64,000 nt of DNA from Limimaricola sp964022235. GTDB lineage: Bacteria > Pseudomonadota > Alphaproteobacteria > Rhodobacterales > Rhodobacteraceae. The notes under the pieces are model-generated. The model made no database searches. It worked only from the letters and a program-made list of their open reading frames with translations, and was not told where the DNA came from. The stretch lies in NCBI RefSeq assembly GCF_964022235.1, contig NZ_CAXHZL010000006.1, forward strand, positions 158,922 through 222,921, read 5' to 3'. The number at the start of each line of letters is the position of its first letter. Within the stretch, counting starts at the first letter, position 1. The position numbers were made by a program, and so were the translations under genes. Below, in pieces: positions 50,329 to 59,573 of the stretch.

Positions 50329-51318
50329 ATGCTGAACGTCGGACTTCTGGGTTGCGGCCGCATCGGCCAGGTTCACGCCGCCTCGCTGAACCGGATGGGA
50401 AATGCGCGCGTCGCGGCCGTGGCCGATGCCATGCCCGAGGCGGCGCAGGCGCTGGCCGGCAGCTGCGGCACGCGGGCGATGACCGCCGAGGCGCTGATCG
50501 AGGATGCGGGGGTCGATGCGGTGGTGATCGGCACGCCGACCCATACGCATTACGACCTGATCCACGCCGCCGCCCGCGCGGGCAAGGCGATCCTGTGCGA
50601 AAAGCCGGTGGATCTCTCGGCCGAGCGCATTCGAGACTGCATGCGAGTGGTCGAGGTGACCGGCGTGCCCTTCATGACCGCCTTCAACCGCCGTTTCGAT
50701 CCGAACTTTGCCGCCATTCAGGCCCGCATCGCGGCGGGCGAGATCGGCGCGGTCGAGATCGTGACGATCCTGTCGCGCGACCCCAGCCCGCCGCCGCCGT
50801 CTTACATCAAGGGCTCGGGCGGGATATTCCGCGATATGATGATCCACGATCTCGACATGGCGCGGTTCCTCTTGGGCGAAGAGCCGGTCTCGGTCTACGC
50901 GGTTGGCGCGGCGCTGGTCGATCCCGAGATCGGCGCGATGGGCGACGCCGACACCGCGGCGGTGACGCTAACCACGGCTTCGGGGCAGATCTGCCAGATT
51001 TCGAACTCGCGCCGCGCCAGCTATGGCTACGATCAGCGGATCGAGGTGCACGGTGCCAAGGCGATGCTGCGCGCTGACAACATGCTGCGCGATACGGTCG
51101 AGATCGCCGGTCCGCAGGGGTTCTGCCGGTCTCCGGCGCAGGACTTCTTCCTCGAACGCTACGCCATGGCCTACGTGGCCGAGATGCGGCACTTCGTGGA
51201 TTGCGTGGCAAAAGGGCGCGCTATCACTCCGAGCCTTGCCGACGGGCTACGCGCACAGCTTCTTGCCGATGCGGCCGATCTGTCGTGGCGGGAAGGGCGG
51301 GTGGTGCGACTCAACTAA
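50329..51318 (+). CDS. iolG: myo-Inositol 2-dehydrogenase
   Basis: A 329-residue Gfo/Idh/MocA enzyme starting inositol breakdown by NAD-dependent oxidation. It shows the Rossmann motif GLLGCGRIGQVHA (about 5-17), VIGTPTHTHYDLI, CEKPVDLS, FNRRFDPNF and the catalytic stretch GGIFRDMMIHDLDMARFL (Asp and His about 173-177). These fit IolG better than the two other dehydrogenases of the locus. It begins directly after iolJ and is the last intact iol gene. Confidence 0.93.
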   Translation: MLNVGLLGCGRIGQVHAASLNRMGNARVAAVADAMPEAAQALAGSCGTRAMTAEALIEDAGVDAVVIGTPTHTHYDLIHAAARAGKAILCEKPVDLSAERIRDCMRVVEVTGVPFMTAFNRRFDPNFAAIQARIAAGEIGAVEIVTILSRDPSPPPPSYIKGSGGIFRDMMIHDLDMARFLLGEEPVSVYAVGAALVDPEIGAMGDADTAAVTLTTASGQICQISNSRRASYGYDQRIEVHGAKAMLRADNMLRDTVEIAGPQGFCRSPAQDFFLERYAMAYVAEMRHFVDCVAKGRAITPSLADGLRAQLLADAADLSWREGRVVRLN

Positions 51319-51411
51319 CAAGTCGCACCTGCCTCCGATCTGCCTGACTGAAAAAACGTGGGCCGGCGCGGTGGGTATCGCGCCGCCGTCGGCCCAAGGA
51401 TCGCGCATATC

Positions 51412-51744
51412 ACACCGTGCCAGCCAACCCCCGTCGACGTTGATCACCGCGCCGAAGTTGTAGTCCGCAGCGGGCGGGGCGAAAAACACCGCCGTTCCGG
51501 CAATATCCTCGGGCACGCTCCAATGCCCGGCGGGAATCCGGTCGAGGATCGCATAGCTTCGCTCCGGGTCGCCGTGCAGGGTCTGGAGGTTGTTGGTCGC
51601 GATGTAGTTCGGTGCGATGGCGTTCACATTGATGCGCCGGGATGCCCGTTCATTTGCCAAGGGCTTGGTCAGCCAGTCCACGCAATGCTTGGAGGCGGTT
51701 TAGGAAGGCACGCGTATCCCGCCCTGAAAGTTGAGCAACCGCCC
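51412..51744 (-). pseudogene. Remnant of a KduD-type short-chain dehydrogenase
   Basis: Only the C-terminal part of a 2-deoxy-D-gluconate 3-dehydrogenase-like SDR remains, with LLNFQGGIRVPS before and TASKHCVDWLTKPLAN after a TAA at 51700-51702. The stop falls on the codon of the catalytic Tyr in the YxxxK motif. The 5' half with the NAD-binding motif is absent; the adjacent hydrolase gene begins there. The native end (GGWLAR) lacks its stop, apparently by a one-base insertion. It is not a functional gene. Confidence 0.85.
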
Positions 51745-51772
51745 ATGGTTACGGCGATGGTGTTGATCTCTA

Positions 51773-52790
51773 TCAAAGCTCGCCTATTGATTTCGCGGCG
51801 CGTGCGTGTCGATGCAGGAACGCGTGCACCGCCGAGAAGAGCGCGGGGGCGCGCCGCTCGGCGTTGATGAAATGGGTTCCATTGCCGATTTCGAGATACT
51901 GTTTCTCGGCCGTGCCCAGCCGGTCGAAAAGCGCCAGCATGTCGCTTCTGGTCGACGTCGGATCCTGCGTGCCCCGGATCAACAGCGTGGGGCAATCGAT
52001 CTTGCCGGGATCATAGATCGGCCGGCCGCTGAAACACTCCCACAGGTCAACCAGCGTGCCGTTGGGCACGCAGAAGGCCGGCAGTGTCATGGTCCGGGCC
52101 GTGGGATCGTCCAGAAGGCTAACGCGTGCCAACTCCTGCAGCACCATCTCCTCGCGCCAGTCGTTCGCGCCAGGGGGAAGCTGTGCATCCCAGCGCTGGC
52201 GCAAATCCTCGACGCCGATCCGCCTGTAGGCTCCGAGCGGGCGGCGCTGCCCGGGGGTATCGGGATCGTCAAGCTCTGCCAGCCACGCCTCGTTGCGCTC
52301 GGCAAAGATGGGGGCATAGAGCGCAAGCGCCCCGACCATGCCACGCCCCGCCCCGGTGGCGTAGCGCGCGCAGGTCGTGCTGCCCCAAGACCAGCCGACC
52401 AGCGCGGCGGGCCCATTGTGACGGTTGGTGATAAAATCCATGGCGACGCCGATATCGGCGATGGCTTCGGGCCCGGTGCAGGCCGGGCCCGAAGCCATCG
52501 GCGAAGGCCCGCGCCCGCCAGTCGGCATCGCCCGAGCGGCCATAGCCGCGCAGGTCCAGCGCATAGGCGGCAAAACCCGCCGCCGCAGCGGCCCGGAGCC
52601 AGCTGACACCGCCCGCGTCGATGTCGAACATCCGCCCCGAAAAGGTAGCGCCATGCACGAATAGCACCGGCGGACGCTCCGCCGAGTCGCCGCACGCCGC
52701 AAGGTGCAAGCGAAGGCCGGGGTCGTCCGGTGCGGTCAGCCAATGGCTTTGCGGCGGGCCGGAGTCAGCGGTTGCGACCATGGCGGTCAT
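51773..52790 (-). pseudogene. Alpha/beta hydrolase, frameshifted
   Basis: The N-terminal third reads in one frame (VLFVHGATFSGRMFD, oxyanion loop HGA; AYALDLRGYGRSGD) and the rest in another (VGWSWGSTTCARYATG, nucleophile elbow G-W-S-W-G; final GNGTHFINAE with the catalytic His). The switch happens near 52459-52500, inside a perfect 18-bp hairpin. Joined, it would be a normal esterase/hydrolase of about 339 residues. The break may be real or a sequencing artefact in the hairpin. It begins 5 bases after the quinone oxidoreductase gene. Confidence 0.8.
52459..52500. repeat. 18-bp perfect inverted repeat at the hydrolase frameshift
   Basis: CGATGGCTTCGGGCCCGG (52459-52476) is exactly complementary to 52483-52500 across a 6-base loop. 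Such long perfect symmetry within coding sequence is rare and coincides with the reading-frame change. Confidence 0.9.
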
Positions 52791-52794
52791 GGCG

Positions 52795-53784
52795 TCAGGC
52801 CACCTGCAGAACAATTTTGCCGATATGCTCGGAGGTCTCTATCCGCGCATGGGCCTCGGCGGCCTTTTCCAGAGGGTAGACCGAGTCCATCACCGGCGCG
52901 ATACGACCCGCCTCCAGATGCGGCCAGACCTCTTTCATCAGCGCTTCGGCGATCCCGGCCTTCGCCGCATCGCTCTGGGGCCGCAGGGTAGAGCCGGTGA
53001 TCGTCAGCCGCCGGGTCATCACTTGGGTCATGTTGAGCTTCACCTCGGCGCCTTGCAGGAAGGCGATCTGCACAAGGCGCCCGTCATTTGCCAAGGCATC
53101 CAAGTTGCGGGCCACATAGGGGCCGCCCACCATGTCGAGGATGAGTTGCGCACCGCCCTCGGCCTTCATGACCTCGACATAATCCTCGTCGCGGTAGTTG
53201 ATGGCGCGTTCCGCGCCCAGCGTCTTGCAAGTCTCGCATTTAGCCAGCGATCCGGCGGTGGCGAAGACCCGTGCGCCGCGCAGCGCGGCAAGCTGGATGG
53301 CGGTCGTGCCGATCCCAGACGAGCCACCATGGACGAGAAATCGCTCCCCCGCCTCAAGACCGCCGCGCATGAAGACGTTGGTCCAGACCGTATAATAGGT
53401 CTCGCAAAGTGCAGCGGCCTGCTCCATCGACAGGCCCTCGGGCACCGGCAGGGCGTGGTCGGCATGGGTCAAGGCATACTCCGCGTAGCCGCCGCCGGGC
53501 AGCAACGCGGTCACCGCGTCACCCACCTGCCAGCGGGTCACGCCCTTGCCCAAAGCGGCCACATGGCCCGCGCCTTCAAGCCCGGGAAGGGGCGAGGCTC
53601 CGGGGGGCGGCGCGTAATTGCCCGCGCGCTGCAACGCGTCGGGACGGTTCACACCGGCATGGCTTAGGCGTATCAGGATCTGCCCCGGACCGGGCTGCGG
53701 AACGGGCCGGGTGGCGGGCTTGAGCACCTCGGGCGCACCGTATTCGGAGATTTCGACCACGCGCATGGTATCGGGAAGTTGCAT
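52795..53784 (-). CDS. NAD(P)H:quinone oxidoreductase (zeta-crystallin type)
   Basis: A 329-residue zinc-free medium-chain reductase. The substrate domain opens MRVVEISEYGAPEVLKPATR, followed by HAGVNRPDALQRAG, the NADPH motif GGSSGIGTTAIQLAALRGA (about 154-172) and LDMVGGPYVARNLDAL. It reduces quinones or enoyl compounds with NADPH; this family (PIG3-like) has unclear natural substrates. The start at 53784 follows family length. It is 128 bases after the TRAP operon, beyond a hairpin. Confidence 0.88.
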   Translation of the reverse strand: MQLPDTMRVVEISEYGAPEVLKPATRPVPQPGPGQILIRLSHAGVNRPDALQRAGNYAPPPGASPLPGLEGAGHVAALGKGVTRWQVGDAVTALLPGGGYAEYALTHADHALPVPEGLSMEQAAALCETYYTVWTNVFMRGGLEAGERFLVHGGSSGIGTTAIQLAALRGARVFATAGSLAKCETCKTLGAERAINYRDEDYVEVMKAEGGAQLILDMVGGPYVARNLDALANDGRLVQIAFLQGAEVKLNMTQVMTRRLTITGSTLRPQSDAAKAGIAEALMKEVWPHLEAGRIAPVMDSVYPLEKAAEAHARIETSEHIGKIVLQVA

Positions 53785-53880
53785 CGTCAAGCCTCGGCGT
53801 TTGGGGCATGTGCCCGGGCGTCGGTATGAAAACCCGGCTTTGCGCATCGCCCGGAGGGCGACATGACGGAAAGGTGGCCA

Positions 53881-53899
53881 GGGGCCCGCGATGGGCCCC
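53881..53899 (-). terminator. Hairpin after the TRAP operon
   Basis: GGGGCCC (53881-53887) pairs with GGGCCCC (53893-53899) around a 5-base loop, 12 bases beyond the dctP-like stop on the minus strand. There is no strong T-run, so it may be a weak or Rho-aided terminator. Confidence 0.45.
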
Positions 53900-53911
53900 C
53901 GCCTTGTCGGA

Positions 53912-54964
53912 TCAGGCCTTGCCGGTCAGACGCATGAATTCGTGCAGCAGCTCGGCCACGCGGCCCGAGTAGTTGGGATCACGCTCGGCGAACTCGTCGA
54001 CCACTTCCATCGACTTGGCGCGAAGCTCCTCGACCACGGCAGGCTCTAGATTGGTGATCTCGCCGCCAAGCTCGTTGACGAACTCGTCCTTGCGCACGAG
54101 GTCCTGATGCAGGAAGTGAGCGCTTGCATCGGCGCTGGTGGCGCGGACGACCTCGTTGAAGGTCGCCTTCAAATCGTCGCCTATGGCGTTCCACGGTTCC
54201 ATGCCGACCATGACCTCGCCGTTCAGCTGGCTCACCAGATCGGGCTGGACGATGTACTTGGTCACTTCCTGGAAGTTCATGCCCCAGCCGGTCGAGATCG
54301 AGCCCCAGTGCGCCCCCTCGACGACGCCGGTTTGCAGCGCCTGATAAAGCTCGCCGCCCGGGATCGACACGGGCGAGGCGCCCATCTTCTCGAACACCAT
54401 CGCGGCGGTGCCTGTGGAGCGCACCCGCCAGCCGGCAAAGTCTTCCTTGGTCACCAGCGGGCGATTGGAGTAGAGCGCCAGACCGGCGTAGGAGACGGGG
54501 CCCGCCTGATAGATACCCTGCTCGGCATAGGCTTCGCGGATAATGTCCAGCGCGCCCATCTCGTACATGAACATGTGCATCTCTTCGTGGCTGCCGAAGG
54601 TGCCGATGTTGCCGTTGAGGTGGCCCGCGACGGGGATCCGGCCCATCCAGTAAGACGGGTAGATGAAGGCGCTTTCCAGCAGACCGCGGCGGACCGCGTT
54701 CAGTACTTCGCTGGTGGGCACGATGCCATCGTTCTGGACGGGTTCGATGGTCAGCTCGCCGCCGGTGGCCTCGGTCACGCGGTTGGCGAAATTGACGAAG
54801 ACGTCCTCGTAGTACCAATTGCCCGTGGGCCAGTGGGTCTGCATCCGCCAAGTGGTCTTGCCCTGGGCGATGGCCGCAGGCGCGGCCAGAACCGAGCCGA
54901 CACCCGCTGCCGCACCTGCGGTCAGAAGGTTTCGCCGGGAAAGCGACTGCTTGTTCAAGGTCAT
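53912..54964 (-). CDS. TRAP transporter substrate-binding protein (DctP type)
   Basis: A 350-residue periplasmic binding protein with a Tat-like signal (SRRNLLTAGAAAGVGS). Family features are WRMQTHWPTGNWYYEDV, a helix-rich middle with GGELYQALQTGVVEGAHWG (about 200-218) and the usual carboxylate-binding Arg in GWRVRSTGTAA. It captures an organic acid for the DctQM permease. The cluster context suggests a hydroxy or keto carboxylic acid. It is last in the operon. Confidence 0.9.
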   Translation of the reverse strand: MTLNKQSLSRRNLLTAGAAAGVGSVLAAPAAIAQGKTTWRMQTHWPTGNWYYEDVFVNFANRVTEATGGELTIEPVQNDGIVPTSEVLNAVRRGLLESAFIYPSYWMGRIPVAGHLNGNIGTFGSHEEMHMFMYEMGALDIIREAYAEQGIYQAGPVSYAGLALYSNRPLVTKEDFAGWRVRSTGTAAMVFEKMGASPVSIPGGELYQALQTGVVEGAHWGSISTGWGMNFQEVTKYIVQPDLVSQLNGEVMVGMEPWNAIGDDLKATFNEVVRATSADASAHFLHQDLVRKDEFVNELGGEITNLEPAVVEELRAKSMEVVDEFAERDPNYSGRVAELLHEFMRLTGKA

Positions 54965-55037
54965 GTTTGGTCCTCCACTATCGTTAAGGGACCGCTCCGC
55001 ATAACTCCTCCTGCGGGGCGGCGGCTGCCGAAGCAGG

Positions 55038-56345
55038 TCAGAGCCGCTTCGGAAGATCGGTGAAACTGGTGATGATTTGCGGGAACAGGAAAATCAGCGC
55101 CCCGGTGAGAAGCATGAGCAGGAAGAAGGGGGTGATAGAGCGGTAGATCGCGCTGATCGGCGTCTCTGGGCTCAGGATCTTCAGGTAGAACAGGTTGTAG
55201 CCGAAAGGCGGTGAGATGTATCCGATGCACAGGTTCAGCTGGAACAGGATGCAGAACCAGATCGGGTCGAAGCCGAGTTCGACCACGATGGGAAAGAAGA
55301 TCGGCAGCATCAGCAGGATGATCCCGATGGGGTCGAGGAACATGCCCAGCACCAGCGTCACGGCCTGCAGGATCACGATCATCATCATCGGCGACACGTC
55401 GAGACCGCGCAGGAAGTTCTGCATGAAGGCTGTACCCCCCGCCCCGCCGTAGACAGCGATGAAAGCGCTGGCACCGAAGACGATCCAGATCACCATCCCG
55501 GTCATCGCAGCGGTCTCGTAGCTGACGTCCTTGATGTAGCTCCAGTTCAGCTCACGCCGGATCGCGACCGAAATGACTACGGCTGCGGCACCGACGGCGG
55601 CGGCCTCGGTCGGGGTGGCGATGCCGGCGAAGATCGAGATCAGCACCGACAGGATGATGACCAGCGGCAAGAAGACCGAGCGCAGGGCGCGCAGCCGTTC
55701 GGACAGCGGCGCCACTTCGGCGGCGCCCGGCGCCAGTTCGGGCCGCATGTAGCTGCGGATTGCGACATAGGCGAGGAAGATGCCCAGCAGCAGCAGCCCC
55801 GAGACAAGGCCGCCCAAGAACAGCCGACCGACGGACTGGCCGGTCTGCATGCCAATGACGATTAGCGTGATCGACGGTGGGATAAGGATGCCCAGCGTTC
55901 CCGAGGCGCCGATGGTGCCCAGTACGAAGGAGCGGTCGTAGCCGCGTTTGTCCATCGCCGGGATCCCGACCAAGCCGGTCGTCATGGTCGAGGCGGCACA
56001 GCTTCCGGTCATCGCCGAAAGCGTTGCGGCGAACCCTGCCGTGCCCAGCAGCAGGCCGCCGTTGGTGCGGCCCGACCAAAGATAAAAAGCGTGATAGAGA
56101 TCATGCGCGATCTTTGAGCGTGCCAGTGCCACGCCGATGAAGACGAACAGAGGGATCGCCGACAGCAGGATCGACCACATGGAGCCGAACATCGTCGTGA
56201 CGATCGAATACATGCCGTAGCTGCCGAAGGTCAGCAGGCCGAAGATGACGGCGGTGCCGCCCATCGCGAAGGCCAATGATACGCCGCACATGATGGCGAC
56301 AAGCACCATTCCGAACATGCCGATCGTGAGGATTTCAGCGCTCAT
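55038..56345 (-). CDS. TRAP transporter large permease (DctM type)
   Basis: A 435-residue membrane protein with about twelve hydrophobic segments. The sodium/substrate motif region TAGFAATLSAMTGSCAASTMT (start about 102) and GTLGILIPPS (about 149) are typical of the IT superfamily. It starts within the DctQ stop (4-base overlap). It drives uptake with the sodium gradient. Confidence 0.92.
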   Translation of the reverse strand: MSAEILTIGMFGMVLVAIMCGVSLAFAMGGTAVIFGLLTFGSYGMYSIVTTMFGSMWSILLSAIPLFVFIGVALARSKIAHDLYHAFYLWSGRTNGGLLLGTAGFAATLSAMTGSCAASTMTTGLVGIPAMDKRGYDRSFVLGTIGASGTLGILIPPSITLIVIGMQTGQSVGRLFLGGLVSGLLLLGIFLAYVAIRSYMRPELAPGAAEVAPLSERLRALRSVFLPLVIILSVLISIFAGIATPTEAAAVGAAAVVISVAIRRELNWSYIKDVSYETAAMTGMVIWIVFGASAFIAVYGGAGGTAFMQNFLRGLDVSPMMMIVILQAVTLVLGMFLDPIGIILLMLPIFFPIVVELGFDPIWFCILFQLNLCIGYISPPFGYNLFYLKILSPETPISAIYRSITPFFLLMLLTGALIFLFPQIITSFTDLPKRL

Positions 56346-56875
56346 GGAAATTCACTCCTCTGCGCTTCGGCAGGACGAATGTCAGCATCGGGATTTATGA
56401 TCAGCACCAGCGAGCGGACCGCTTCGATCACCCCCTGGACGGTAATGAGCAGGGCGCCGAGAAACAGCGACAGCTTGATCGGCCACATGGGGTGGCGCAG
56501 CACGCTGTCATCCAGCTCGTTGTAGCGCCAGGCGTCGTCGAACAGCCAGTAGCCCTCCCAGACCAGAACGACGCCCCAGATGATGAGAAAGGCGCAGTTG
56601 ACCAGATCGAGAAAGGCGTTGAACCGCGGCGACCGGGTGCCCAGCAGCAAGTCGACGCGGACATGGTTGCGGCGGATGAACGTATAGGCGCCCACCATCA
56701 CGAAATAGGCGCCAAAGATGCGCTGGGTGTAGCCATGCGCCCAGATCGTGGGCGCGCCGAAGACATAGCGGGCGACCACCTCCCAGCACAGAACGACGAT
56801 GCCGATCCAGATCAGGAAGGACACCGCCTTGCCGATCAGCACATTGAAATCTTCGATACGTCGGAGCAGTGTCAT
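56342..56875 (-). CDS. TRAP transporter small permease (DctQ type)
   Basis: A 177-residue protein with four hydrophobic segments and the NHVRVDLLLG motif (about 70-79) typical of DctQ. It pairs with DctM. It begins 23 bases after the kinase-like gene, which indicates co-transcription with the acyl-CoA genes. Confidence 0.9.
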   Translation of the reverse strand: MTLLRRIEDFNVLIGKAVSFLIWIGIVVLCWEVVARYVFGAPTIWAHGYTQRIFGAYFVMVGAYTFIRRNHVRVDLLLGTRSPRFNAFLDLVNCAFLIIWGVVLVWEGYWLFDDAWRYNELDDSVLRHPMWPIKLSLFLGALLITVQGVIEAVRSLVLIINPDADIRPAEAQRSEFP

Positions 56876-56898
56876 GTCACGACCTTTCGGGTCTTGGC

Positions 56899-57945
56899 CT
56901 ATCGGCTCGAAACCGCCTCGTCCGGCAGATCGAGACCAGCCGCCTGCATGGCGCGGATGGCGAAGCGCTCGGCCAGTGGGCCCAGCTCTGCCGCCTCGTC
57001 CGAGGCGGCGTTGCCCGCCCCGGCGCGGTCGGCGATGCCCACGAAAATCACCGCGAAACGAAAAAGCGCGAAGGCCAGGTGGAAGCGGGTGAGTTCCGCC
57101 GTCGGGCAGGCATGGGCGTGGTAAAAAGCCACGAACTCCTCGCAGGAGGGAATGCCGAGCGCCGCATGGTCGAGGCCCAGAATGCCGCCGTATTCGTCCG
57201 GCGCGGTCTGCCAGGGCATGACGCAGAAGCCCAGATCTGCCAGCGGATGGCCAAGAGTCGACAGCTCCCAGTCAAGCACCGCAATGACCCGCGGCTCGGT
57301 GGGGTGAAACATCATGTTGCCCAGCCGGAAATCACCATGGGCGATGGAGACCGCACCGTCATCGGCGGGCATGTTGGCGGGTAGCCAGTCCATCATCCGG
57401 TCGAGGGCAGGGATGCGCGGACCGGGCGAGTTGGCATATTGCTCGCTCCAGCGGCTCAGCTGCCGCTCGAAATAACCGCCGGGCCGACCGTAATTGCCCA
57501 GACCCACCTCGTCGGGACTCACCGCGTGAAGCCGCGCCAGCGTCTCGGCCATGGACAAGTACATCGCCCGCCGCTCCTCGGGGCTCAGCCCAGGCAACGC
57601 GCAGTCCGAGAAGACGCGCCCCTCGAGCCGCTCCATCACGTAGAAGGGCGTGCCCAGAACCCCGGCATCTTCTTCAAGCACCAGCGCGCGGGGAACGGGC
57701 ACGTTGGTCCCTTCCAGCGCGCGGAGCACACGAAACTCCCGCTCGATGGCGTGGGCGCCGGGCAGGATCGCCCCCGCCGGCTTGCGCCGAAGCACCAGCC
57801 GCCGCGGACCCCAAGTTACGAAATAGGTGGGGTTCGATTGCCCGCCGCTGATCGGTTCGAACGCCAGCGCGGCGTCAGGGCCGCCATCCTCGGGAAAGTG
57901 GCGGCTCAGCCAGTCGCGCAGCGCCGCAGCATCAAGATCGCTCAT
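56899..57945 (-). CDS. APH-fold kinase of the ACAD10/11 / LvaA type
   Basis: A 348-residue kinase-like protein. It has a glycine loop GGQSNPTY (about 34-41), a Lys in VLRRKPAG (about 55), catalytic HGDFRLGNMM (203-212, Asp205) and the metal-binding DWE (about 225). The stretch HPTEPRVIAVLDWELSTLGHPLADL matches the APH domain of ACAD10/11 and LvaA, which phosphorylate 4-hydroxyacyl-CoA. It is not a likely antibiotic resistance enzyme. Its start overlaps the ligase stop by 4 bases, and the partner dehydrogenase lies two genes upstream. Confidence 0.85.
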   Translation of the reverse strand: MSDLDAAALRDWLSRHFPEDGGPDAALAFEPISGGQSNPTYFVTWGPRRLVLRRKPAGAILPGAHAIEREFRVLRALEGTNVPVPRALVLEEDAGVLGTPFYVMERLEGRVFSDCALPGLSPEERRAMYLSMAETLARLHAVSPDEVGLGNYGRPGGYFERQLSRWSEQYANSPGPRIPALDRMMDWLPANMPADDGAVSIAHGDFRLGNMMFHPTEPRVIAVLDWELSTLGHPLADLGFCVMPWQTAPDEYGGILGLDHAALGIPSCEEFVAFYHAHACPTAELTRFHLAFALFRFAVIFVGIADRAGAGNAASDEAAELGPLAERFAIRAMQAAGLDLPDEAVSSR

Positions 57946-59528
57946 TGGGTCACCATCTTCTTGGCGGTCTCCCGCAACAGGAATTTCTGGATCTTGCCGG
58001 TCGCGGTCTTCGGCAGCTCACCGAAGACGAAGCGGCGCGGCCGTTTGAAACCCGACAAATGTTCGCGGCAGAAGGCCTCGAGATCGGCCCCGGTCAGGTT
58101 CGCGCCCCTGCGCGGCTCGACAAATGCCCAAGGCGTCTCACCCCACTTGTCGTGCGGCACAGCGACCACGGCAGCCAGCAGCACGTCGGGATGTTTGTGA
58201 AGCACGGTTTCGACCTCGATGCTCGAGATGTTCTCGCCGCCCGAGATGACCACATCCTTGGCCCGGTCGCGGATCTCGATCTGGCCGTCGGGGTGGCGCA
58301 CGGCCAGATCGCCGGTGTGCAGGTGACCGCCCGCGAAACTGGCTTCGGTCGCTTCGGCGTCGCGGAAATACCCGGCCATCACCGTGTTGCCGCGCAGCAC
58401 GATCTCGCCCTCGGTGATGCCGTCGCGGGGCACTTCCTTGCCTGTCTCGTCGACAACGGCGATGCCGCCGGTGGTGGAATGCCGGTAGCCCTGCCGCGCC
58501 AGCAGCGCCGCGCGGGCCTCGATGGTGCCGGGCGCATCCGCACCGGGATCATTGAACGTGGCCGGCCCATAACTTTCGGTCAGACCGTAGCCATGCACGA
58601 GGTCGAAGCCCCGCTCCTCCATCCCCGCCAGCAGGGTGGGCGTGGGGGCGGCGCCGCCGGTCATCACCTTGACCCGGTGCGCAGGCCCGGCCCCGTCGTG
58701 GTCGAGGAGCATGTAAAGAACTACCGGCGCACAGCACATGTGGCTGACGCGGTGTCGGTCAATGAGCTCGAGGATCGGCGACGGCTCGACCTGCTCCAGA
58801 CAGACGTGCAGGCCGCCGGCTGCGGTGACGGCCCAAGTGTGGCACCAGCCGTTGCAATGGAACATCGGCAGCGTCCAAAGGTAGCTGGTCGCCGTGGTGT
58901 ACCCCAGCGACATGACGTTGCCGACCGCGTTGAGATAGGCGCCGCGGTGGGTGCAGATCACCCCCTTGGGGCGGCCCGTCGTGCCCGATGTGTAATTGAG
59001 CGATATGGCTTGGGTCTCGGACAAGACATTGCCCGACCAGTCGAGCGCCGGGACCGGACCGTCGAAGAGATCGAGGCCGTTTCCATCTGCCGAGGCTTCG
59101 CCCGGCGCGTCGCATAGCCGGGTGACCGGCACGGTCGCATCCGCAAGCGCCCCGGCGGTCCGTGTCTCGCACAGCACGAGCTTGCTGCCGGCATGGTCGA
59201 GAATATAGGCAATCTCCTCTGCCGAGAGCCGCGTGTTGAGCGTATTGAGTACCCCACCCAGCGCCGGCACCGCAAAATGCGCGGCCAGCATCTCGGGCCG
59301 GTTGGTCAGCATGACCGAGACCACGTCACCCCGCACTACGCCCTGTGCACGCAGCCAGTCGGCCATGCGCGCAACCAGCGCGCCGAACTCCACATAGCTC
59401 CAGCTATGGTCGTGCCATGCCACGGCGGGACGTCCGCCATGCACCTCAATCGCGCGGTCCAACAGATCAAGTGGCGTCAGGGGCCGGAAATTGGCGGCGC
59501 GGGCCGCAAGATGCAGGTCTTCGAACAT
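57942..59528 (-). CDS. AMP-forming acyl-CoA ligase
   Basis: A 528-residue adenylate-forming enzyme that activates a carboxylic acid to its CoA thioester. The phosphate loop is YTSGTTGRPKG (about 178-188), followed by HGYGLTESYGP, LHTGDLAVRHPDG and the C-terminal lysine in PKTATGKIQKF. It resembles medium-chain or LvaE-like ligases. A GTG at 59537 is possible, but AGGAGGTG is better spaced to the ATG at 59528. It is between the acyl-CoA dehydrogenase and the kinase gene. Confidence 0.9.
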   Translation of the reverse strand: MFEDLHLAARAANFRPLTPLDLLDRAIEVHGGRPAVAWHDHSWSYVEFGALVARMADWLRAQGVVRGDVVSVMLTNRPEMLAAHFAVPALGGVLNTLNTRLSAEEIAYILDHAGSKLVLCETRTAGALADATVPVTRLCDAPGEASADGNGLDLFDGPVPALDWSGNVLSETQAISLNYTSGTTGRPKGVICTHRGAYLNAVGNVMSLGYTTATSYLWTLPMFHCNGWCHTWAVTAAGGLHVCLEQVEPSPILELIDRHRVSHMCCAPVVLYMLLDHDGAGPAHRVKVMTGGAAPTPTLLAGMEERGFDLVHGYGLTESYGPATFNDPGADAPGTIEARAALLARQGYRHSTTGGIAVVDETGKEVPRDGITEGEIVLRGNTVMAGYFRDAEATEASFAGGHLHTGDLAVRHPDGQIEIRDRAKDVVISGGENISSIEVETVLHKHPDVLLAAVVAVPHDKWGETPWAFVEPRRGANLTGADLEAFCREHLSGFKRPRRFVFGELPKTATGKIQKFLLRETAKKMVTQ

Positions 59529-59573
59529 GTTCGGCACCTCCTCATGCCTTGATGTTTTACTGGGTGGCCGAAT

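Noticed and set aside
56899..57945. Aminoglycoside resistance phosphotransferase
   Set aside because: The HPTEPR...DWELSTLG signature and acyl-CoA neighbours fit the ACAD10/11-type kinase instead.
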